From contig JAUWJJ010000082.1 in assembly GCA_030607765.1 (NCBI GenBank), forward strand, positions 1-5,913: a DNA stretch of 5,913 bases, given 5' to 3'. This DNA is from Candidatus Aerophobota bacterium. GTDB taxonomy: Bacteria > Aerophobota > Aerophobia > Aerophobales > B3-G15. The position numbers were made by a program, and so were the translations under genes. Below the pieces are notes generated by a model. It saw only the letters and a program-made list of their open reading frames with translations, did no database searches and had not been told where the DNA came from. Position 1 is the first letter of the stretch. Each line of letters starts with the position of its first letter. Positions 1 through 4,538 of the stretch are shown piece after piece.

Positions 1-14
1 AGGATGTTAACACT

Positions 15-37
15 GTAGTGCAGACCTTTAGGTCTGC
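15..37 (+). repeat. REP-like hairpin element, unit 1
   Basis: A GTAG box (15-18) and one spacer T are followed by a perfect 18-nt palindrome (20-37, GCAGACCTTTAGGTCTGC) that can fold into a stem of 8 pairs around TT. GTAG at the 5' foot of a short palindrome is the known layout of REP sequences recognised by RAYT-type Y1 transposases; assignment to that class is inference. It lies downstream of uppP and is nearly identical to unit 3. Confidence 0.8.
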
Positions 38-44
38 CTATCCA

Positions 45-67
45 TCAGGTCTAAAGACCTGAACTAC
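45..67 (-). repeat. REP-like hairpin element, unit 2 (inverted)
   Basis: On the minus strand this reads GTAG (67-64), one spacer T, then an 18-nt palindrome (62-45) with core TCTTTAGA. It has the same architecture as unit 1 but the opposite orientation. Compared with unit 1, two adjacent stem bases are changed on one arm and their two partners on the other, so pairing is preserved. Units 1 and 2 have their GTAG boxes on the outside, like an inverted pair in a mosaic REP (BIME) cluster. Confidence 0.75.
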
Positions 68-95
68 ATGATACTGATAAAAAATGATTAACACT

Positions 96-118
96 ATAGT
101 GCAGACCTTTAGGTCTGC
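96..118 (+). repeat. REP-like hairpin element, unit 3
   Basis: The 18-nt palindrome (101-118) is identical to that of unit 1 and is preceded by the same spacer T, but the box reads ATAG (96-99) instead of GTAG. The G-to-A change makes CACTATAGTG (92-101) a perfect 10-bp palindrome at the foot. The element starts about 50 nt beyond the uppP stop codon, so it may form a 3' hairpin on the uppP transcript. That role is inference. Confidence 0.75.
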
Positions 119-137
119 CTAATATTGGCTAAAATTT

Positions 138-164
138 TCAGTGAATTCAGTGTTCTCAGTGGTT
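138..164. repeat. Three-unit 9-bp TCAGTG tandem repeat
   Basis: Three contiguous 9-mers share the first six bases: TCAGTGAAT (138-146), TCAGTGTTC (147-155) and TCAGTGGTT (156-164). The array ends four bases from the uppP stop codon. On the minus strand it reads as repeated CACTGA units just 3' of the gene. I see no coding role or stable hairpin in it. From memory, similar ACCACNGAGANCAC-like strings recur as dispersed repeats in some bacterial genomes, but I cannot verify that here. Confidence 0.65.
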
Positions 165-168
165 AATT

Positions 169-1020
169 TTACCCTCTAAACAGTTTTATTAGCTCCCAGG
201 ATAAAATTCCTCCTCCTACTGCCCAGCAGTAACAGGAAAAAAGAAAAAGTTTTTTTCTTTTAAACACCCTATAAAAAATCTTTAAGGAAATTAGTCCTAC
301 CCCGAAAGCTAACAGAGTTCCAACTATCCAGGGAAAAGGATTGGGAGGGAAATTTTGCTGAGCTACAGCTTGTTTTAGTTCCAGTCCTGTAGCCCCAATA
401 ATAACAGGGATAGACAGTAAAAAACTATAGTGAAAAGCTATATCCCTTTTTACTCCTCTCATTAGAGCTGTGGAGATGGTAGCTCCGGAACGGGAAATTC
501 CTGGAATTATAGCTACTCCTTGCATAAATCCTATATATAGAGCATCTACTAAATTTAATTTTCTTTTTTTCTCACCTTTACCCTTAGAGATGTTTACTAT
601 CTTACGGGATTTACCTATTCTTTCCCCGGCTAAGAGAAGGATTCCTGTGAGAATTAACATCCCTGATGGCAAAAAAACTCCGCTGAATAAGATATTTTCC
701 CATTTTTGTAAGATGATGCCTACAGCGGCGGTGGGAATTGTCCCTGCAATTATTAAATAAAAAAGATTTCGATACTCAAGGGATGAGTAATTTTTCTTTT
801 TAAAATAAATAAAGGAGGCAATTATCTTGTATAGGTCTCTTCGAAAGTAAACTATCACTGCCCCCAATGTTCCCAAGTGCAAAAGAACATCAAAGAAAAC
901 CAGGGGTTGCCTGAGGCCTAAATAATGCTGGAAGATAACTAAATGTCCAGAGCTACTTACGGGAAGAAACTCTGTTAGCCCTTGCAGCGCTCCTAAAAAT
1001 AAAGCTTGAGAAATGCTCAT
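169..1020 (-). CDS. uppP: Undecaprenyl-diphosphatase (UppP/BacA family)
   Basis: This integral membrane enzyme removes a phosphate from undecaprenyl diphosphate, regenerating the C55-P lipid carrier used for peptidoglycan, O-antigen and other surface polymers. The active site faces the periplasm, and high expression of the family confers bacitracin resistance. The 283 residues are close to the usual family length. The N-terminal family motif is QGLTE (residues 13-17), which is the Q form of the (E/Q)xxxE signature, followed by PVSSSGH with His26. The second motif, PGISRSGAT, is at 173-181 with Arg177. Several hydrophobic helices are visible, for example around 85-105, 119-131, 198-211, 231-248 and 257-275. 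A basic loop lies at about 136-155. The ATG is fixed by an in-frame TAA four codons upstream. No strong Shine-Dalgarno precedes it (only A-rich GGGATAAAG), so it may depend on read-through from lpxA, which ends 32 nt upstream. It is the last gene of the visible cluster. Confidence 0.96.
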   Translation of the reverse strand: MSISQALFLGALQGLTEFLPVSSSGHLVIFQHYLGLRQPLVFFDVLLHLGTLGAVIVYFRRDLYKIIASFIYFKKKNYSSLEYRNLFYLIIAGTIPTAAVGIILQKWENILFSGVFLPSGMLILTGILLLAGERIGKSRKIVNISKGKGEKKRKLNLVDALYIGFMQGVAIIPGISRSGATISTALMRGVKRDIAFHYSFLLSIPVIIGATGLELKQAVAQQNFPPNPFPWIVGTLLAFGVGLISLKIFYRVFKRKKLFLFSCYCWAVGGGILSWELIKLFRG

Positions 1021-1052
1021 CTTTTTTCTTTATCCCATTAGATAGCAAACAT

Positions 1053-1835
1053 TTAACGGGATTTACATATTCCCCGCTCGGAATTTTGAATAAAATTGCA
1101 CAGATATTCAATCTCAGAGATTCCTTCCAGCTCATTTTTTATTTTTTTTAAAGCCTGCTGAGTATTAAGATTTGATCTAAAAAGAATCTTATAAGCTCTT
1201 TTCATAGCTTTTCTGGTAGAAAGAGGGAAATTGGCTCTTCGTAATCCCACAGTATTTAATCCCCAGAGAGTTACAGGATGACCATCCGCTTTGGTGTAGG
1301 GAGGAATATCCTTAATTATCTTGGAACATCCACCAATTATTGAATAAGCACCTATTCTTACATACTGGTGCACAGCACTTAACCCACCGATCACAACCCC
1401 ATCCTCAACCCTAACATAACCAGCTAAGGTCCCCACATTAGCTATAACTACCTCGTCCCCTACCCAACAGTTATGAGCTATATGAGAGTAAGCCATTATA
1501 AAATTGTTATTACCTATTCGGGTAACACTATCTTCCTTGGTTCCTCTGTGAATGGTGGCGTATTCCCTTATAGTATTTCCATCTCCAATCTCTACAAAAC
1601 TTCTCTCTCCCTTATATCTTACGTCCTGAGCCGGAGTTCCAATAACTACACCTTTTTGAATGATACACCTGCTTCCAATTTTTATCCACCCTTCTAAGAG
1701 AACATGGGGACCAATTTTAGTTCCCTTACCTATTCTGACATTTTCTCCTATTATGGAATAAGGACCTACTTCAACTTTTTCACTTAGCTGTGCTCGAGAA
1801 TGAACTATAGCTGTGGAATGTACTACTGTTTCCAT
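1053..1835 (-). CDS. lpxA: UDP-N-acetylglucosamine O-acyltransferase LpxA
   Basis: This cytoplasmic trimeric enzyme performs the first step of lipid A synthesis, moving a 3-hydroxyacyl chain from acyl carrier protein to the 3-position of UDP-GlcNAc. Its 260 residues match the family (E. coli 262). Residues from about 8 to 175 form hexapeptide repeats of the left-handed beta-helix, and a helical C-terminal region follows. The catalytic motif HIAHNC (118-123) gives His121 as the equivalent of E. coli His125; His118 and His156 also match known conserved histidines. Tyr140 stands where E. coli has His144. The GGC at 168-170 keeps the small residue equivalent to E. coli Gly173 of the acyl-chain ruler, compatible with a long acyl chain though not proof. 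The GLNTVGLRR segment (192-200) is typical of non-proteobacterial LpxA. It starts 27 nt after purB with a strong Shine-Dalgarno. The usual partners lpxD, fabZ and lpxB are absent from the window. Confidence 0.96.
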   Translation of the reverse strand: METVVHSTAIVHSRAQLSEKVEVGPYSIIGENVRIGKGTKIGPHVLLEGWIKIGSRCIIQKGVVIGTPAQDVRYKGERSFVEIGDGNTIREYATIHRGTKEDSVTRIGNNNFIMAYSHIAHNCWVGDEVVIANVGTLAGYVRVEDGVVIGGLSAVHQYVRIGAYSIIGGCSKIIKDIPPYTKADGHPVTLWGLNTVGLRRANFPLSTRKAMKRAYKILFRSNLNTQQALKKIKNELEGISEIEYLCNFIQNSERGICKSR

Positions 1836-1840
1836 TTTAT

Positions 1841-1846
1841 CTCCTT
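1841..1846 (-). promoter_or_regulatory. Shine-Dalgarno site of lpxA
   Basis: The minus strand reads AAGGAG five bases before the lpxA ATG, in the 27-nt gap after the purB stop. It is a strong, well-spaced site that supports the chosen start and suggests lpxA is translated independently of purB. Confidence 0.75.
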
Positions 1847-1862
1847 CCTTTGAATCAACAAA

Positions 1863-3152
1863 CTAATTTATCCTTTGCATTATTTTATCTACCCAGCGAA
1901 AATAGTAATTAAGATCAAACAGATTTTCTATCTCTTCCTCGCTTAAATATCTGGTGATATCAGGGTCCTGCTTGATTAGGTTTTTAAAGTCATTTCCCTC
2001 TTTCCAGCAACGTATAGCATTCTTTTGGACCCATCTATAAGCTTGCTCGCGACTAACTCCTTTCTCTACTAACCTCAGTAATATCCTCTGGGAAAAGAAA
2101 AGTCCCCTGGATTTTCCCATATTTTTTATCATATTATCTGGAAAAATTTGGAGATTATCCAAAATCTGGATAAATTTCTCCAGCATATAATCTACCAGGA
2201 TAGTGGAATCAGGTATAATTACTCGCTCACAGGAAGAGTGAGAAATATCTCTTTCTCCCCAGAGGGAAATGTTCTCAAGTGCCGCCTGCAGGTTACTTCT
2301 TACCAGTCTTGCCAGTCCACATATCTGCTCGCAAGATATGGGATTTTTCTTATGGGGCATAGCTGAGGATCCCTTTTGTCTTTTTCCAAATCCTTCTTCC
2401 ATCTCACTTATTTCTGTTCGTTGGAGCCCTCTTATCTCCAGAGCAAATTTGTTTACCGAGCAAGCTATGATAGCTAAGGTGCTTAAATAAAAGGCATGTC
2501 GGTCTCGTTGAATTATCTGATTGGTTATTCCGGCCACTTTAAGCCCTAATTTCTCGCAGACCAACCTCTCCACTTCAGGATTTAGATGAGCATAAGTCCC
2601 CACTGCTCCGGATATTTTCCCATAAGATATCTCCTCCTGAGCCTCTTTAATTCTTTTTAAGTTTCTTTTCATTTCCTCATACCAAAGAGCAAATTTTAAA
2701 CCCAGGGTGATAGGCTCGGCATGAACTCCATGAGTTCTTCCCATTATTGGAGTATTTTTGTATTGGATAGCCTTTTCTCTTAATTTGAAAATTAATCTTT
2801 CTGTATCTTCAATGATTATATCCGCTGCCTTTCTCATTTGCAGGGCTAAGGATGTATCTAAGATGTCCGAGGAGGTAAGACCTAAATGAATGTACCTTGC
2901 CTCCGGACCTACATATTTGGCTACATTGGTAAGAAAAGCTATTACATCATGTTTTACCTCTTTTTCGATTTCCTCGATCTCATCTTTGTTAAAGCGTGCC
3001 TTTTGCTTTATTTTTTTTAAGGCATCCGCAGGAACCTCCTCCAATTTTGCCCAGGCTTCACAAACAAGAATCTCTATTTTAAGCCAATTGGAGAATTTCT
3101 CCTCTTCAGACCATATTTTTTCCATTCCGGGAAGAGTATATCGGGGAATCAA
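1863..3152 (-). CDS. purB: Adenylosuccinate lyase
   Basis: PurB is a cytoplasmic tetramer of the fumarase/aspartase superfamily. It releases fumarate twice in purine synthesis: from SAICAR to give AICAR, and from adenylosuccinate to give AMP. At 429 residues it has the normal length of the Bacillus-type enzyme. The N-terminus (MIPRYTLPGMEKIW) matches the family's opening. Active-site features include KHD with His68, His89 before TSSD (93-96), GRTHG (138-142) with His141, and the mobile signature loop SSAMPHKKNP (262-271) followed by Glu275. The start is TTG at 3152, chosen because the family N-terminus begins exactly there and an AAGGAG site lies six bases upstream. The next ATG is nine codons in and would cut conserved sequence. 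The TTG overlaps the argG TGA as TTGA, indicating translational coupling. The position just after argG is where argH would be expected, but the N-terminus and motifs favour PurB over ArgH. Confidence 0.96.
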   Translation of the reverse strand: MIPRYTLPGMEKIWSEEEKFSNWLKIEILVCEAWAKLEEVPADALKKIKQKARFNKDEIEEIEKEVKHDVIAFLTNVAKYVGPEARYIHLGLTSSDILDTSLALQMRKAADIIIEDTERLIFKLREKAIQYKNTPIMGRTHGVHAEPITLGLKFALWYEEMKRNLKRIKEAQEEISYGKISGAVGTYAHLNPEVERLVCEKLGLKVAGITNQIIQRDRHAFYLSTLAIIACSVNKFALEIRGLQRTEISEMEEGFGKRQKGSSAMPHKKNPISCEQICGLARLVRSNLQAALENISLWGERDISHSSCERVIIPDSTILVDYMLEKFIQILDNLQIFPDNMIKNMGKSRGLFFSQRILLRLVEKGVSREQAYRWVQKNAIRCWKEGNDFKNLIKQDPDITRYLSEEEIENLFDLNYYFRWVDKIMQRIN

Positions 3153-4354
3153 CTTTTTCTCCTTAATTTAGCTATAGTTTTTAAACTCAGGCCCCAGATT
3201 TGGACAAATCCCTCGGAAGCTTTCTGATTAAAAACATCTTCTTCTCCATAGGTAGCCAGTCCTTTATCGTAGAGTGAATAGGGTGATTTTCTGCCTGTTA
3301 CCTGACAATTTCCCTTAAAAAGTCTCATCCTTACCACTCCCGAGACCCCTTTTTGAGTCTCGTTTATAAAACTGTCCAGGGCTTTGCGAAGGGGAGAATA
3401 CCACAGACCATTGTAAACTAAATTCGAGTAAATATCCGAGACGATAGGTTTGAAGTGAAGGGTATCTTTATCCAGGATTATTGCCTCAAGTTCTCTATGA
3501 GCCTGATGAAGGATCACGGCAGCCGGAGCCTCGTAAATTTCCCTTGATTTTATCCCTACTAATCTATTTTCTACCAGATCAATTCTACCTACTCCATTGT
3601 CTGCCCCTACCTTATTTAACCATTCAATGAGTTCTATTGGAGAACAATTTTTTCCGTTGATCCCCACTGGCACCCCCTCTTTGAACTCTATTTCTACATA
3701 GATAGGTTTTGAAGGAGCCTCTTCGGGAGATCTGGTTATTTGATAGCTATCAGGTGGAGGTTCTCTCCAGGGGTCCTCCAAGGAACCGCATTCAATACTT
3801 ACTCCCCAGAGATTTCGATCTATAGAATAGGGAGATTCCTCTTTTATCTGGATGGGAATGTTATGCAGTTGAGCGTATCTTATCTCTTCTTCCCTTGAGG
3901 TAAATTCCCATTCTCTTAGAGGAGCCAGGATGGTAATTTCGGGGTTTAAGGCTCTAGCTGTTACCTCAAATCTAACCTGGTCGTTTCCTTTTCCCGAGCA
4001 TCCATGAGCGATAGTCTCTGCCTCTTCCTTTTCAGCTAAATGTATCAGTCCTTTAGTTATAAGGGGTCGGGCTAAAGCAGTGGCTAAGGGATATTTTCCC
4101 TCGTAAAGAGCTCCAGCTCGAAGAGCGGGAAGAACATAATTCTGGCAGAACTCTTCTCTTAGGTCCTCTATGTAGGCTTTACTTGCCCCTGTTCTAATAG
4201 CTTTTTCTTTAATGTCTTCAAGGGAGATACCCTGGCCAAGGTTAGCGGTATAGGTTATTATCTGAGCTTTATACTTTTCCTTGAGCCATTGCAGGATTAC
4301 TGATGTATCCAGCCCTCCCGAGTAAGCTAAGACAATTTTCTTAATAGGTTTCAT
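3149..4354 (-). CDS. argG: Argininosuccinate synthase
   Basis: This cytoplasmic enzyme condenses citrulline with aspartate, using ATP that is split to AMP and pyrophosphate, to form argininosuccinate, the penultimate step of arginine synthesis. The 401 residues match the short bacterial form. The N-type ATP pyrophosphatase loop AYSGGLDTS is at 10-18. Other family blocks are YPLATALARPLI (88-99), HGCSGKGNDQVRFE (117-130, nucleotide and substrate binding), SIDRNLWG (177-184) and EAPAAVILHQAHRELE (275-290). The ATG start is supported by an AAGGAGA site six bases upstream. A 184-bp gap with four hairpin repeats separates it from argF, so its transcription could be read-through from gatB-argF or come from an unrecognised promoter in the gap. 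It overlaps purB by 4 nt. No ArgR-type operator could be made out. Confidence 0.97.
   Translation of the reverse strand: MKPIKKIVLAYSGGLDTSVILQWLKEKYKAQIITYTANLGQGISLEDIKEKAIRTGASKAYIEDLREEFCQNYVLPALRAGALYEGKYPLATALARPLITKGLIHLAEKEEAETIAHGCSGKGNDQVRFEVTARALNPEITILAPLREWEFTSREEEIRYAQLHNIPIQIKEESPYSIDRNLWGVSIECGSLEDPWREPPPDSYQITRSPEEAPSKPIYVEIEFKEGVPVGINGKNCSPIELIEWLNKVGADNGVGRIDLVENRLVGIKSREIYEAPAAVILHQAHRELEAIILDKDTLHFKPIVSDIYSNLVYNGLWYSPLRKALDSFINETQKGVSGVVRMRLFKGNCQVTGRKSPYSLYDKGLATYGEEDVFNQKASEGFVQIWGLSLKTIAKLRRKS
3159..3164 (-). promoter_or_regulatory. Shine-Dalgarno site that fixes the purB TTG start
   Basis: The minus strand reads AAGGAG inside the last codons of argG, six bases before the TTG at 3152. 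Its ideal spacing makes the TTG, not the ATG nine codons further in, the likely start of purB. Its position within argG implies coupling of purB translation to ribosomes finishing argG. Confidence 0.8.
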
Positions 4355-4360
4355 TCAATT

Positions 4361-4367
4361 TCTCCTT
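4361..4367 (-). promoter_or_regulatory. Shine-Dalgarno site of argG
   Basis: The minus strand reads AAGGAGA six bases before the argG ATG. It supports the start and lies 15 bases downstream of the GTAG-type repeat unit 4, so the hairpin would sit just upstream of, not over, the ribosome site on any transcript crossing the gap. Confidence 0.75.
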
Positions 4368-4377
4368 CTTATGTTTG

Positions 4378-4400
4378 GTAGTCGCAAGCGTTAGCCTGCG
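4378..4400 (+). repeat. REP-like hairpin element, unit 4
   Basis: GTAG (4378-4381), a spacer T and an 18-nt imperfect palindrome (4383-4400) with arms CGCAAGC and GCCTGCG around GTTA. There is one A-C mismatch in the stem. It shares the box, spacer and length with units 1-3 but not the stem sequence. It is the copy closest to the argG start. Confidence 0.65.
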
Positions 4401-4429
4401 TTTATATGCAATAGTTTTGTTTATCTTCA

Positions 4430-4452
4430 CGCAACCTAAAGGTTGCGGCTAC
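4430..4452 (-). repeat. REP-like hairpin element, unit 5 (inverted)
   Basis: On the minus strand this is GTAG (4452-4449), a spacer C, then a perfect 18-nt palindrome (4447-4430, CGCAACCTTTAGGTTGCG). The core CCTTTAGG equals that of units 1 and 3, while the outer stem differs on both arms and still pairs. It lies opposite in orientation to unit 4, about 30 bp away, with an AT-rich spacer between. Confidence 0.78.
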
Positions 4453-4458
4453 TTTATT

Positions 4459-4481
4459 TAGGCGATTAGCCTCGCCCCTAC
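4459..4481 (-). repeat. REP-like hairpin element, unit 6 (degenerate)
   Basis: On the minus strand this is GTAG (4481-4478), a spacer G, then GGCGA and TCGCC arms (4476-4461) enclosing a six-base loop. The centre no longer pairs fully, so this looks like a decayed or diverged member. Only seven bases separate its hairpin from the box of unit 5, which has the same orientation. Confidence 0.6.
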
Positions 4482-4510
4482 CCACAAGAACACATAAATT
4501 TGGGTAGGGG
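4475..4510. repeat. 10-bp inverted repeat joining units 6 and 7
   Basis: CCCCTACCCA (4475-4484) and TGGGTAGGGG (4501-4510) are perfect reverse complements separated by 16 bases. The arms contain the facing GTAG boxes and foot bases of units 6 and 7. The three flanking bases next to each box (CCA and TGG) also match, so similarity extends beyond the box. Such a tail-to-tail pair resembles a composite REP element. Confidence 0.8.
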
Positions 4511-4525
4511 AGGCTTTAGCCTCCC
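4504..4525 (+). repeat. REP-like hairpin element, unit 7
   Basis: GTAG (4504-4507) is directly followed by a perfect palindrome (4508-4525, GGGAGGCTTTAGCCTCCC), or by one spacer G and a 16-nt palindrome. The core CTTTAG is as in units 1, 2, 3 and 5. It begins 13 bases after the argF stop codon on the transcript. A stable 3' hairpin there could protect the gatB-argF mRNA from decay. No U-tract follows, so it is not a typical intrinsic terminator. Confidence 0.75.
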
Positions 4526-4538
4526 AATAGCCTCCAAT

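Larger units (their letters stand above)
7..121. repeat. 34-bp direct repeat pair carrying REP-like units 1 and 3
   Basis: Positions 7-40 and 88-121 match at 33 of 34 bases, offset by 81 bp; the single difference is the first base of the GTAG box (15 versus 96). The match includes TTAACACT before the box and CCTA after the hairpin, so the duplicated unit is larger than the hairpin itself. The inverted unit 2 lies between the copies. The similarity extends weakly upstream through ATG with a one-base gap. Confidence 0.85.

Noticed and set aside
80..120. Intrinsic terminator after uppP formed by unit 3 and the nearby T-rich stretch
   Set aside because: On the minus strand the hairpin is followed by a mixed sequence of over ten bases before the T-run, so the U-tract is not next to the stem. 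The hairpin is better explained as a repeat unit.
1..121. CRISPR array from repeated units
   Set aside because: Only two same-orientation copies exist, with an inverted related unit between them. The repeated unit is a perfect palindrome with a GTAG foot rather than a CRISPR repeat with regular spacers.
470..760. Plus-strand open frame of 96 codons, antisense to uppP
   Set aside because: It lies wholly within the strongly supported uppP gene, has no recognisable motif, and reads like a shadow frame. The other plus-strand frames at 1473, 2148, 2269, 2890 and 5062 were set aside for the same reason.
953..1135. Minus-strand 60-codon frame bridging the lpxA-uppP junction
   Set aside because: It overlaps the 3' end of lpxA and the 5' end of uppP in another frame, with no family resemblance.
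1863..3152. Argininosuccinate lyase (ArgH) instead of PurB
   Set aside because: The N-terminus lacks the ArgH WGGRF opening and instead fits PurB; the spacing of His68, His89, His141 and SSAMPHKKNP also fits PurB.
4398..4450. Sigma-70-type promoter for argG in the AT-rich spacer (TATAAA-like and TTGCGT-like boxes on the minus strand)
   Set aside because: The two boxes are about 22 bases apart, too far for a normal promoter, and such strings are common by chance in AT-rich DNA.
4355..4538. Riboswitch, T-box or ArgR operator leader controlling argG
   Set aside because: The gap is almost fully accounted for by four repeat units. I could not find a T-box core, an aptamer-like conserved block, or a clear paired ARG-box.
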